Below are positions 14,176 through 25,828 of a DNA stretch of 64,000 nucleotides, piece by piece (the first letter of the stretch is position 1; each line of letters begins with the position of its first letter). The position numbers and the translations under genes were made by a program. The stretch covers positions 11,165,654 through 11,229,653 of the forward strand of contig NC_081149.1 of NCBI RefSeq assembly GCF_958295425.1, read 5' to 3'. Source of the DNA: Solea solea. Its lineage: Eukaryota > Chordata > Actinopteri > Pleuronectiformes > Soleidae. The notes under the pieces are model-generated. The model ran no database searches and had not been told where the DNA came from. It saw only the letters and a program-made list of their open reading frames with translations.

Positions 14176-15586
14176 CAATAAAAAACACTACAGTCTTTAC
14201 AGCAAACGGATGTCTGTAGATGGAGGGGAAAACAAGACCTTTATAGGATAAGACACAGTACATACACAATGTACACAACAATTACAAAGCTCTTTTATGA
14301 CAGTCATTTGAGTCTTGGCTCATCCTGCCAGCCACTTAATTTGATTTAATAAAATTTCATTTTTTTTCTCCCAGAGGGATCAGGAGTTAAAAGCATTCCT
14401 GTGTACCCGTCCTCGAGACCAGCCAATGCCACCATGGCTCTTTGGACTCAACTTTCACTTATCTTGCAGCACAGCACACAACATTTACTTTATCCCCTGG
14501 CCATCTTCACTGCCTACAGGGGTCAAATGTTTATTAGCCTGACCAACGATTAACTCTAATGTTAAAAATCCTAAAAATCATTTTTATGATTATTAGTGTG
14601 TTTATATTTACTTAACTGCAAATACATAAACTAATTAAAAACTGCTCTTCCTTATAATGCTGGTTATAATGCTGATGCTGATGTCTCCTCACCTTCAGCA
14701 GTGGCAATAGACAACTGCAGACTCTGGTGAGCAAACAACCCTTTACAGAGAAGTTAGAAATTCTATTTGCAATTTATTACAAAGATGAATTTCAGTTAAG
14801 ATAAACCAAGTAAGCAAGAGTGAGGAGGAGTGAAAAAACTATTTCTAAACTTAAGTAACTAGCATCTCTGTGGTACTGGCAAGAAACTTGGGAGAGAGCG
14901 ACGAGTGCTTGAGAATAACTAGTGTTTATTTAAGTGTACAACTGATAATTAGCCACTGTACTGAAGAACACTGCAAAATTGTAGCAGTAAACAGTACCAC
15001 TAACACAGAAATGCTGGCAACCAGAAATGAGACGATACACTTCCCACAGCACATGAACACTTAAATGCCGACTGACTATTGCAACATAAAAAAAAAAAAT
15101 TTGCTCAAAACTATTTTTGGAAGAAAATACACTCAGATACAACTGTTATGAAACTGAAGCATTTTAGGCAATCTGATAAAGAAAAAGGTTTAATCTATTT
15201 TGTCTATCAGGTGTATTGCCATTTCAAAGGATATACATTCCCATATCTTCCCAGAAGTGAATGCCTCCAAAAAGCAACCAATAAATTCTCAACAGGCACA
15301 ATGCCGCCTGCGCATAACTGATATTTACAAATACTGTGTATGCACAGTTGTAATTGATCAGAAGCACCAAAACAACTGCAGTGTAATATACATCTCCAAC
15401 GGTAAATCCTCTAATGAAGTTTATAAAGTTTTAATAGGGTGGATGACATAATAGAAACACCTGCAGAACACGGTTAGTATCCATATAGACTTAAACAGCA
15501 GTATATTTGTGTTGTAGTTGGTGTTCAAAGTTCAAAGATCTAAAGGTTTTCACTTTTACTGTAAATAAATCAGACTCCTTGATTAC

Positions 15587-15975
15587 TAGGGGTGTCATGA
15601 TTCTCCAAATCCTTGATTTAATTCTCAATCTCTCTCTCTGCCATTTTTAGACTTTAGTCTAGGATCGTTGGTTTTATGTCATGATAACAATTTTGTATTC
15701 CCTTTTCGATTGTCTACATGGTGTCATGAGTCATATAATGTCCATCATTTGTTTGCAATGTATCACACTAAGGCCTTATTGTCAAATTTTAATGTAACAG
15801 TAACCAGGAAATGCTTAAATCCACCATATTCTTCTCCCACAACATGATTTAACTAAAATGCTGTTGCTAATTTTAATTTGCATTTTTATCTGTCCGATAT
15901 ACGATCCATTCATTTTGACTAGTACCCAGTCGCTACCAATACTGAGCATAGTATCAACTCATCTCTAATCACAAT
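15587..15975 (+). mobile_element. hAT-type non-autonomous element fragment
   Basis: Starts with TAGGGGTGTCATGATTCTCC, very like the terminal sequence of common teleost hAT-derived short elements, followed by the AATCCTTGATTTAATTCTCAA type of subterminal words. The right part (around 15890-15975) has GATAC/TATCAACTCATCTCTAAT words also typical of such ends. No protein is encoded. The boundary on the right is approximate and two elements may be joined. Confidence 0.4.
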
Positions 15976-17949
15976 CATTTAATTAGCTGTGCATTTATTT
16001 GAATAACCAGCATCACAACTTGCACAACTCGACAAGTAGATTAAATAAATTAGGGTTTCAATGATTTCCTTCAGCAGCTAATTACACTGCATGTTAAAAA
16101 GTAAATTGCAAGAAGTACATTGCAATGATAAGGAAAAAGCACAAGGACACATTAACAACCTGCATATTAGCTGCCAAAATATGGACAAGCTACAAAAACA
16201 ATGCAGCATTATATCAATCTTTCTAGCTCCCTGCCTGGTAAAGGTCCACATCCCTCCAACTCCACCTGCTGTCTGCCTTTAATAAATGTACAGTCTTTGT
16301 GACCAAACCAAGAAAATCATAGTAGTAGTCACCAAAGAATTTTTTTGTACTGACAAAGCTCCCCCTGAAGCAGAGACAAAACTGTTTTCGCAGGCTGAGT
16401 AGTACTTCCTGTCATTAAAACTGATGTTTATGAGTAAAAATCCATAGCAACCCTTACAAATATAATAAAATTTGAAATACTGGTTTGAACTAAAGTGGGT
16501 CACAGGTTAAACAAACAAACAAACAATGCTGAGATGTATCAGAAATATGCCGGAGGCTGACACTAACGTTTTGGTCTGTAGATGCATTATGCCCAGGGGT
16601 TCTGCTTCTTTACAGTATTTGAACATGTAGGCTGTCCTCCAAGAAAAGTGCTTATTTAAAAAAAAAATAAACTGCTTCCTACCCTGTTGTACCAATCCTC
16701 AGACTCCCTAAACTCATAACCACCTTCTCTGTTCTTTCAGCTCATAACCACCTATTGTCCTAATCCTCACTGGGTGCTACAGTTTTGTGATGAATGATGT
16801 TGCTCGTGGGCTACACCCACATTTATGCAAACAAGAAGTACACATCCATGCAGCAAGCATTTACAAAAGTGTTCAATCATTAATTTTGAAAGTTAATTTC
16901 CCTGTGCACACTGAAATAATCTGAGACTGTCTGCATCACATTTCACACTTTAACTTAGACCCTTGTGGTGTTTTTTTGAGTAAACAGAAGTAATCTCACT
17001 CAGTCTTCTATGGAGGGATGATTTGTGTGGCCTTATGTGATAATTACCTGTCACCATTTTGCAAAAAGTGAGGTGTTTGGATACAGTGGCAGGAAGGAGG
17101 AGGAGGTGGAGGGAGAGGATAACAGCTTTATCACCACTGCTCAAGACACTCAGAACAACCCCCTGGGCCACAGCAGTAAGCTCCAGCAGAGATTTTCCCC
17201 CATCTCACTCACATTGCTTTTGGTCACTTGCATATTGTTACAGGCTATATCTGGTGCTCGACATTCCTTTTTCCACCTTCAAACATCAATGCTTCTTCCC
17301 AATGTCTGCCATTTACTGTAGCCTAGAATGTGGCAAATATGTTTTGATGACCTTAAGTGGCAAATTGATTCATTTAATTCTTGCAGAGCTGAACATATCA
17401 GCCAATCAATCTGCTCCTGAAATCTCCTCATATTAAAAGTCCATACATGCATGTGTTTTGACTTTCCTTTGTTACTAGATCTCCACATGTACACCGTTGC
17501 TGTTTTTTTGTTGTGTGTTGTTGTTTCCCATTTGTGATCAGGACTTTGGCGGCCCGGTGTTTAATTTGTCCCGGCATAAAATACATGATGATACGATCAG
17601 TTTCCATACTCAATAATTGTCCCAGTACTTAAGGGGGTATCTCTGTTAGCTCCCCTATTAGCTCTGCTGTTGATTAGTGCTGCTCTTGGCTCCGCCACAT
17701 CATTCATTCTCTCACACTCCTTAAAACACCCATACCCTTTTTTAACCCCAACAAAACAGACAGAACTCGTAACACAACTCTGTGTTAATCATTTTCACTG
17801 TGATGTAGCTGCAGCACCTCATCGGGTTTGTACAGTATGTGTGTTCACAGAGCAATCACTCCACTACCTCCTCTGATAACAGCAGAAGGAATTATTTAAT
17901 ATTAACACAATATTTTAAGTCAATTTAAAGAATTACTTCTGTGGTAAAC
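15976..17949. other. Intronic stretch without recognisable genes
   Basis: Contains an AAAC run near 16505-16525 and a set of overlapping chance open frames around 16950-17613. No exon, RNA gene or transposon recognised. Confidence 0.6.
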
Positions 17950-18327
17950 AATGGTGACATCATCATTTATAGTCTCGGGAGTTCGTATCGGGTATTGGTA
18001 TAGAAATTGCATATTAGAGAAGATAAAAGATGTCAAAGCTCTGAGTTTCACTACAGATATCTGGAGCTCTGACATTTCCCCTGTGTCACTTTTAAGTTTA
18101 ACAGCACAATGGCTGGATGGCAGTTACGTGTCACACAGTGCAATGTTGAACGCAACAAACTACTGTGGGTCACACACCAGTGATGCGATTGTGTTGCGAT
18201 TTGTGTTGGATGTTAAAATCATTTTTGTACTAAACTAAACCATTAACCAATAACTGTTTATTTTGATTGTCTATCAAGCTTGTGAAGCTATTGGTTTATT
18301 TAAGATTGCTATACTGGTGCACATTTA

Positions 18328-18363
<36 letters not shown>

Positions 18364-18455
18364 ATGTTACCAAAATTCCATGCTGTTTTTCTGAATCGGT
18401 CTATTCTAAACCTCCAGATATCGGTATCGGAGGTGAGATATTTTTATCCAAGTTC
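17950..18455 (+). mobile_element. hAT transposase fragment (ZBED-like), pseudogene
   Basis: The forward frame from 17951 to 18238 encodes a stretch with VKALSFTTDIWSSD, then SLLSLTAQWLDG and GSHTSDAI. This is the well-known core block of ZBED-type hAT transposases found across fish genomes. The similarity stops abruptly after SHTSDAI, so only a small piece of a protein of several hundred residues is present. Flanking words with TATCGG (GTATCGGGTATTGGTATAG near 17985; ATATCGGTATCGGAGGTG near 18417) fit the same element. An AAAT microsatellite interrupts it. It sits in asic2 intron 1 and cannot be functional. Confidence 0.65.
18327..18363. repeat. (AAAT)n microsatellite
   Basis: About nine units of AAAT within the hAT-like relic. 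Confidence 0.95.
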
Positions 18456-20870
18456 TCCAATTGTCCCTGAATGTGAATGTGTTTCTATTCATCTTTCTCT
18501 TGCCTGAATCCAGTGGGTTTTTACTGATTATAATCTATTAGAAGGTAGCAAGTGAGGCACTTGGGGAATAATTATTATTGCTATTTGTATGGGAATGCCA
18601 GAGCCCATAGTGTTCCCTCTGCACTTGGCTATGATGAGATCAATAATGGCTTTCTGTTCTACTGATTGGCTACAATAGCAACAAATCCTCTAAACAAAGG
18701 GTATCAATCAGCAACACTCCCATCTGTAGAGTTTGTCTATTTGGCAAAACAAAAGGCACAAAATTAAAATCCAAGATCCTTCAATGAAGATGTTTTTCAT
18801 CCATTCATTATGTGCTGCTTAAGAGTAACAAGGAGAGCTGAAGCCAATCCCTGCTGACATTTAACAAAAGTGCATGTCAATTAAGTGTCAGGGTATATGA
18901 CCAATTCACATAAGCTAAAAGAAAGTTGGCATCCTAGAATGTTTCATATCAGTGCTTGAAATACACACCACCTCTGCAAATATCAGAAGAAATTAAACCC
19001 TTCAATTAAATAAGTAACTTTTCAAGAAAATGAGCAGAGGAACTAAACTGTGAGCAAAAGGCACATATTTATTTAATGACATCAATAATATCTCACATCT
19101 TAGACATCAATTGTTTTGGTTTTGATTAATCTGCAAATTGTTTCTCATTTGATTTTCCCATTAAGATATAGTGATATAATATAACATAATTGGTTACTCA
19201 TTAGGCAGACAGGCAGTTATTCACCCTCTTTTTAAAAATATGTAGGTAATATGGTTCTGATTAAGCTGAGCAATGAAAAGCCTCATGTGTGGCTAGATGT
19301 GCACATTCCCAAGCATTTACTCTGCTTTACTACCACAAAACTGAAAACTTCATCTGAACCGCAGCGCTGTATGGGTGACCATGAATATTTATGTTCATGC
19401 ACAGGGTGCAGGGTCTGGAGCTCCTTGTAAGTGAAGAGCATTGATTATGGTAAGACTTTAATGGCTCCAATAACTATGGAGAAGCTGAGAAGCAAAGATG
19501 AGTCCATGTTACAGTGTGAAGTTTAATGATGTAAATGCAAAGCAGAAGTCAATACCTATTCGAGCTTCATTAATGCTCTTAACCCCAAAGTTGCAACATG
19601 TCAATGTTTGCTGCTGCCTTCAGCTGCAGTGATCCTACACCTCAAGCCCCTGTGAAAGATGCCATGCCACAGGTGAAGGTTCAAAGAGGCACACGCAAGG
19701 TAAAAAGAAAAATTATGAAGACCTGTGCGGTGAAATGGGGAAATAAATTAAGTGATACAAAGGACACGCCAAAGGAAAGAGGTGAGAACACCAAAGGATG
19801 GTGTCAGAAGCTGAATGGAGTTATTCCATCTAGATCAATTTTGCCTTTCATATGCTGCTGTAAAGCTTTGTATATTTTTCCTGAGGAGGAAAATAAATCT
19901 GGTTCACACAAGTGGTGTGATACCAAGGATACTATAACATCATCACAAACAGTGATTTATTAATGTTTTTTAGGATATTATATATTCAGGATTTTTGCAT
20001 TTGACCATATATGATATTTTTTTCTTATTCACATTTGTAGTTGGCTCTTCTGAACAGCCTCTACAAAGACCACCTAATAAAATATTTACAATATATATCA
20101 GCTGATAACTTTCAGTCGCTAGTGGACCAGAAGAGTCACAATTATATGACTGCAATTCATTCTGTTTGAAAATATTCCATTCAGGGAGATGGTTCCCTGT
20201 TGTCTTCCTCTGCTTTGATTTACACAGCTAAAACACAGACTTTAATTATTAAATGTAAACATATGTGTCGTTTAAGAAGAGCAGACCACGTGTTCTTCTC
20301 TTAACTTCTTATTTTAATCAGTAGGGTGTGTTTTTTTGTATTACTTGATTTGTCATCACAGTGAAGAACATTAGTAAGCAAGGTAAGTATTCAAGATTCA
20401 AGATTCATTAGACAATAGAGTGTTCTGTACTACGGTTATGAAGTCTGCTTGTTTAATGCATGCACCACTTCCGATGATATTACAACTAATTTCTTCATTT
20501 CATTTTTATCAAAATGTATGGAGTATGAGTGGAATATCATGCAACAAGGACTGGAAAGGACAGTGAAAAGTTTGATTGTATCTCAGTCCATGAGGGGAAA
20601 AGTCCTTCACTAGTGACCTTGTTAAGAGACAGCAAGAGAGCTGAGGCAGCATATCAAGCATTCATTACCGACAATGTTGAGAGCCTGCTTTTCATAAAGG
20701 GCACTAAAGTTTAGTTTATGTGAAGGCCACATGAGTTGCTGAAGCTTTCACCTCAGATCAATGAAAAGAACAGTAAACTGCAGGGTCTGTCACAGTTTTA
20801 GTCAAGTGAAACTACCAAGTCCTTCTTGGCACAGGAGAATCAACATATATATATTTATATATAGCATATT
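18456..20870. other. Intronic stretch without recognisable genes
   Basis: The 121-residue forward frame at 19598-19963 is basic and low in hydrophobic structure, with no recognised domain and no splice context. I treat it as chance. A TTCAAGATTCAAGATTCATT word at about 20393 resembles the head of some fish retroelements but is too short to call. Confidence 0.55.
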
Positions 20871-22030
20871 CAGTATAGTACTAAAAGCTTTAGGCAGGTG
20901 TTCTTACAAATGCTGTGACGTAACAATGCTCTTCCAATTATAAATTCTCAATGTTTATGTTTATCAATTTACAAAAAGCAAAGTGAGCAAACTTTTGCAT
21001 TTTGAAAATCAAATTGATATTTGGGATAACTGCCTTCAAAACAGCATCAGTCCTTATACATACATTCCCACAAAGTCAGGGATTAAGTAAGATTATAGTC
21101 AGGTGCATGATTAACCAATTATACCAAACAGGTGCTAATGATAATCATTTTCATATGTAGGTTTAACCCAGTCATTAACTAAAACAGAAACAGCTGCATA
21201 GGAGACTTGAAACTGGGTGAGCAACAGCCAGATTCTGCTACCAAGGTGAGGTTGTGGAAGACACTTTCATGCTACAGGTCAAACACCATTGACAAGACTG
21301 AGTACAGCAGCAAGACACAAGGTAGTTATACTTTAATAGCAATGTCTCTCCCAGCCAAAGATTTCAAAGCAGACTGGGGTTTGCCGGCTGTGATGTTCAA
21401 GCTCATATGAAGAAGCACAAAGAAATGGGCAACACTGAGGACTACGACTAGTCTACTAGATCTACTGTCTAGAGAAATTGAGGCCAAAAAGCCATACCTA
21501 AGACATGAAAACAGGTTAAATGACTCAGCTATGCATGAAAACATGAAATGAAATGGCAGCAATACAAGCAGATACTTTTCTATCAGGAAATAACTTTAGG
21601 GGGGCATCTGACTGGGCAAAAATTTATTCTGACAATGACCCAAAACCTCAACCAATATAATGAACTAAAGAAGAACAAATAGTCTTGGAGTGATGGTATG
21701 GCCCACACAATGCCCTGAACTCAACATCATCAAGTGTGTCTGCCAATTACATGAAGAGACGGAAGGATTTAAGCCAGTCTACATCCACAGAACATCTATG
21801 GTTTGTTCTCAAAGATGTTTGGAACAACTCATCTCTTTGTAAAAATGTACCTTTCGGAATTGATGCTGGTTGAAGGTAAAGGGTGGTCCCACCAAATATT
21901 GATTTGATTTGGATGTTTTGTTCTGTAAGCTCACACTACATTTTGTAAATTGATTAAACAATTTGTATTTGTGAAGGCATTCTTACTTTACATTTTTAAA
22001 GTACCGTGTGCATTTTTAAAGTACTGTGCT
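20871..22030 (+). mobile_element. Tc1/mariner-type transposon relic with long inverted terminal repeats
   Basis: The left end (about 20871-21030) and right end (about 21890-22030) are inverted copies of one another. Both contain the words for AAATTGATTAAACA, GCTCAC and GCATTCTTACTTTAC in the same order. This is the long-ITR layout of a common teleost Tc1 family. Inside, forward-strand sequence keeps recognisable transposase pieces: an N-terminal helix-turn-helix remnant (21300-21420), AAAAAGCCATACCT (about 21486), ACAATGACCCAAAACC (about 21632, the D-N-D-P catalytic region), and the C-terminal TACATGAAGAGACGGAAGGAT area (about 21749). At about 1.16 kb it is shorter than a full element, and stops and frameshifts break every frame. 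The central catalytic part is largely deleted. It is inactive. Confidence 0.85.
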
Positions 22031-23306
22031 TAAAAAATAAAATTACACAAAAATGGTGATTGCATTTTTCCCCGGTTAATAAAACTGCAATCATCATCCA
22101 TCATACTCCACACTCATTTTAATTTTTATTCAAGGAAATGAAAACCTAATTTTCCACTGATTAAAGTACTGGTGTGGATTCATTGTTTTGTATTACTATA
22201 AATAAAACAAAAACAAAATATTAAGTGAACACAAACTGCATCCAAAATGTGATGTGAACAATTAAAGGGTGATTAAAGGATTGGTCAGTTAGGAAAATCC
22301 TTTCTCTCCTCTCTTGCGATTGTTGTACTTCAATTTGAAGGGTCATAACAACAGTTGCCTTTTTTGACGCTCTTGTCTTCTCCATCACTCCCACTTTCCC
22401 ACACTGTCAAAGTTCCTTTCATTTATGATCTGTCTGCATTCAGCCAGAGCCAATCAGCCCTTGGATGCTGCTCTATATCACTGCAATACTGTCAAGGCTG
22501 TCTTTCTAAACTTAATACTGCACAATCTCAATCCTCTCCATCATCACTATGACCTTCATGACATTCTTAGAGTGTCAACTGGGATTATTTATCTTATGAC
22601 TCAAAGTGTCTCAAGAAAATTGATAACAAAAAAAAAAAAAAAAGGACTCAAAATTATCCTAATGATCAAGACTGCAGTCAGCTTTATTAGTATCTCAATA
22701 CACACAGAAGTTACATTACATTAACTTCTGAAGAAGTCTGAAATAACAGTATTCAACTTTTGAACTTGGATTCATTGGAAAAATTAAGGTCCAATACATT
22801 CATTATGTATCTTAATTGTCTTATCCTTTAGTTTTAAATGTAAGAGTAAATGCTCTCTTACACTGAGTCATGTTGTTTAATGAGTTTATCCTGCATGAGT
22901 CTTCTTTACTGAGGATATCAGAGACCTTGTATCAGTGTAGCGTCGAGCTGTTGTATATTAACACAGATACAGACCAGTCAAAACGTATGTAACTGCAGAT
23001 TAACATACTTAGGCTGTGTTTCCACCAGCTACATATCTCGCTGATGCAGCCATCTGGCACAGCACACACCCCACCTACCAAGTAAAGATACTGTTCTCAA
23101 AGCAAGCCTGACCAAGGGCTTTACCGCTCCAAACCGCAACGTACTGTACAAAACCCAACTGTACCATGAGTGAAACACAGTTTTAAGTTATTTTGTTGTA
23201 GACAGCTGAAAAGGAATAGGAGCTGTGTACGGATCACAGAAAAAAGTAAGCATTTGGATATAAATAAATAGTTTAAGGCTGACAAGTTGTTTTTATATAT
23301 ATATAT
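22031..23306. other. Intronic stretch without recognisable genes
   Basis: Poly-A run near 22628-22643. Around 23010-23180, words such as GTTTCCACCAGCTAC, CCGCTCCAAACCG and AACTGTACCATG hint at an old short DNA element, which is not supportable as a call. Confidence 0.5.
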
Positions 23307-23860
23307 CAGGGGTTGCGTTAACCGAATATTTTCCGTCATTGACCGTTTTTTTAAAACGGTGACGGAAAAATCTGAGAGCCATCCGTCATTTTGACAGATT
23401 GCAATTCACACCCCTAAAAACTATGTTGATAAAAGAGGTGAAAAAAGAGGGATAGATGTAGATGAAGGACAAACTCAGCCCTTGGCCTCCGAGACTCGAC
23501 TGTTTTGGACACTGACTGCACAACGCTATTGGTAAGTTACACTATGTAAACCTAACATTTCATATTCAGAAAATTTGTCAAGTCCTTTTCTGTTTGTATT
23601 AAAAAAAGAAAACAAAAACAAATTTAAGGCCACCACATTAGTATTGTATTGTTCGTTGTTAGTATTGTTTAGCCGTGATTCCTCTGGGGACCGGATCAGA
23701 AAGGAAAAAAAACTACAAATATCAGATTAGAATATTATTAAAAAATATGTACTCCTCCCAAAACCTACCAAAAAAAGTAATACCGTGATATTATACCGTC
23801 ACCGTTCAAAAGATGAAAAATACTGTGATATTAATTTTAGGTCATATCGCCCACCCCTAG
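23307..23860. mobile_element. hAT-like non-autonomous element (MITE-type)
   Basis: The left end starts CAGGGGTTGCGTTAACCG and the right end finishes CATATCGCCCACCCCTAG. Read inward both begin with an AGGGGT tip, as in hAT ends. A GACCGTTTTTTTAAAACGGT stem lies just inside the left end. The right end holds repeated ACCGTGATATTA/CTGTGATATTA words. No transposase is encoded. The two ends are not closely alike beyond the tip, so this may be two elements side by side. Confidence 0.5.
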
Positions 23861-24952
23861 TTTCAGACAATATAGAAGCCCATTGATTAGCCCAAGGTGT
23901 CAAAATTTGTTCAGCAAGACAAAGTGTCAGACAACAAAGTGCATCTTAAGGGCACAAGTGTTAGTTAGCTGAGTTGGGCTGTTAGAGATGTTGGGAGAGG
24001 AGGTGTTCTCAAACAGATGAGTATTCCTGCTCGGACAGCATTTGGTAGCTTTTTTACACCATCGGGGAACCACAAAAGAGAACAGTCTCATCTGTGACAG
24101 CGAGGACAATGCAGGTCAACTTTCCACAGAGGAACTGACCAGCTGATGAGGAGCATGAGTCTGTATTATTGTTACAGTAAATATCACCCACATGCCACTC
24201 TGTTGGCAAGAATTAATGACTCATATTATTTCTTCAACCCTCTTGGTCAGTCTAAATTACATATTCGAAGTAGCAGTCTTAACAAAATGGAGCAGATGTG
24301 CTGGGATGAACTGGGTTTCAATTAGATTACTTAAGATAATCATAATCCCCCTGTTCTTCTGACAGCAAAGCCTCCTTCTGGTTTTTAATCTTCCTTTATT
24401 AAAGGGGTAACAAACAATTTTCATGTCCCTGGTGGTTTCTGTTTGTTCATTGTTATAAAGACACAGCAGTGTAGCAAAATGCAGTTAAGGCCACAGGTAT
24501 TTCTCCTGAGAGCTGCTGATGTGCTGTGTCATAATAAATGTCCCTTAGATATCAGGTGAATGCCATTATCATTGTTCAGTATTTTGAATATAAAATAACA
24601 ACAGGTGCTTCCTAGCAGGCAAGATAATGACAGCAAGGCTTTCAGGTGACTAAAACATACATGAATGGTGTTGTTTCTAGCACCATTGCATTGTGCAATC
24701 TGTTTTCTGTTTTAACAACATAATGACAAGCTTAAAGTAGTCTATTGCAGCTTTAATGACGACTTCATTGTCGCTAGTATATAGCCATGTGTAATTAATA
24801 ATAAACTAACAAGTGTGTTAAGCTCATTTAGAGTCTCTGATGGCAGTTTTCCTGACACGTTTGACCTCATGCTATAAACTGCAATGAACAATAAAAATCT
24901 GTCAAAGTTCATTGAGTTGATCATCAATCCAAATTTACATTACACACACAGA

Positions 24953-24990
<38 letters not shown>

Positions 24991-25512
24991 GGCTGCTCAG
25001 TGGACAATTGAATATCTATGTCCACACTATGAGACATCTGGTTGATATTTAAAATGAATTTCTTAACAGCAGCTTGTTTGAATAACAGATTGCTAAAAGT
25101 CATCAGTGGACTGTCATCACTCACTTTGTGCAAACCCTTTATGCATGGAGACTGTGATGGTTTGCCAAAGATGTAGTGCAAATGACTGTATCAAACCTGA
25201 TGATTAGCCAAAATTATTGATCAAAAAGTAATTTACATTTTGAAAGATAAAAACATTTGCATCCTGTCTTATGTGACATACCGTTTAATGAATTTACACA
25301 CAAATACACAAAGTTTCCTTTCCTCCTCTTACATTCCACTCATTGTGCCATTATCATGCATTTGGCCAGGCAGAAGCCAGCATCACTTTGCATGTCATCG
25401 ACCTTCTTGCAGACCAGAGATATGAATGTGATGCTATATAAATGTCCATGAGGATCCCATATCAATCACTACCTCTGCTGCTCACCTGCTGTCAGTGCAT
25501 ATTCGCAATAAG
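23861..25512. other. Intronic stretch with a (CA)n microsatellite
   Basis: No exon or transposon recognised. The (CA)n run is at 24954-24988. Confidence 0.6.
24954..24988. repeat. (CA)n microsatellite
   Basis: About 17 uninterrupted CA units. Confidence 0.98.
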
Positions 25513-25828
25513 TTAAACTCCTCAACCACCAACTCTACCACATCAGGGCTCATGCTGCACTGGATGTAGAGGATGTCGAGGATGTGTACATATTCACATT
25601 CATGATGATCGGAATGCTCTCCCTGGATGGGGAATGTTCCTGCAATACCGGGAACTGAGAAAGATCGGCAGCGAGATGAACAAGGAATTGATCGATGTGA
25701 AGGTGGAAAGCGCATTAACAAAGAGAGTCATGGTTGGGCTGCGCTCCGACGTCTCCACAACCCTCAAGCACGTGAAAAGAATGGAGAAGCAAAGCGAGGT
25801 GAATCCTACAGATGAGATGGATGACTAA
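25513..25828 (+). pseudogene. Unidentified coding-like remnant, probable frameshifted pseudogene or small gene
   Basis: Two adjoining forward frames read like protein. The first (about 25513-25671) gives a polar stretch, DVEDVEDVYIFTFMMIGML and then a stop. The second (25634-25828) gives FLQYRELRKIGSEMNKELID and continues charged and helical to KQSEVNPTDEMDD and a stop. Joined by a single frameshift, this would be a short acidic N-terminal part, one hydrophobic segment and a basic/charged tail, the layout of a small single-pass membrane protein. The MIGM-S motif faintly recalls the KCNE potassium-channel subunit family, but the tail does not match it. About 370 bases downstream lie repeated AATAAA words (26199-26219), possibly a polyadenylation site. 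I do not recognise the gene. It may be an old retrocopy on the strand opposite asic2. Confidence 0.3.

Larger units (their letters stand above)
6926..15586. other. Intronic stretch, simple repeats only
   Basis: No coding exon, tRNA or clear transposon recognised. It contains a GGGA run near 9057-9070, the AT/CA microsatellite at 9244-9352 and a small perfect hairpin at 14154-14175. The longest open frames (9654-9968 forward, 11277-11618 reverse) have no domain signature and are treated as chance. Confidence 0.6.

Noticed and set aside
17025..17436. Overlapping 98- and 125-residue forward frames
   Set aside because: Different frames over the same DNA, neither with domain signatures. Chance in low-stop sequence.
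19598..19963. 121-residue forward open frame
   Set aside because: Basic, no domain, no splice sites matching a gene, AT-rich codon use like surrounding intron.
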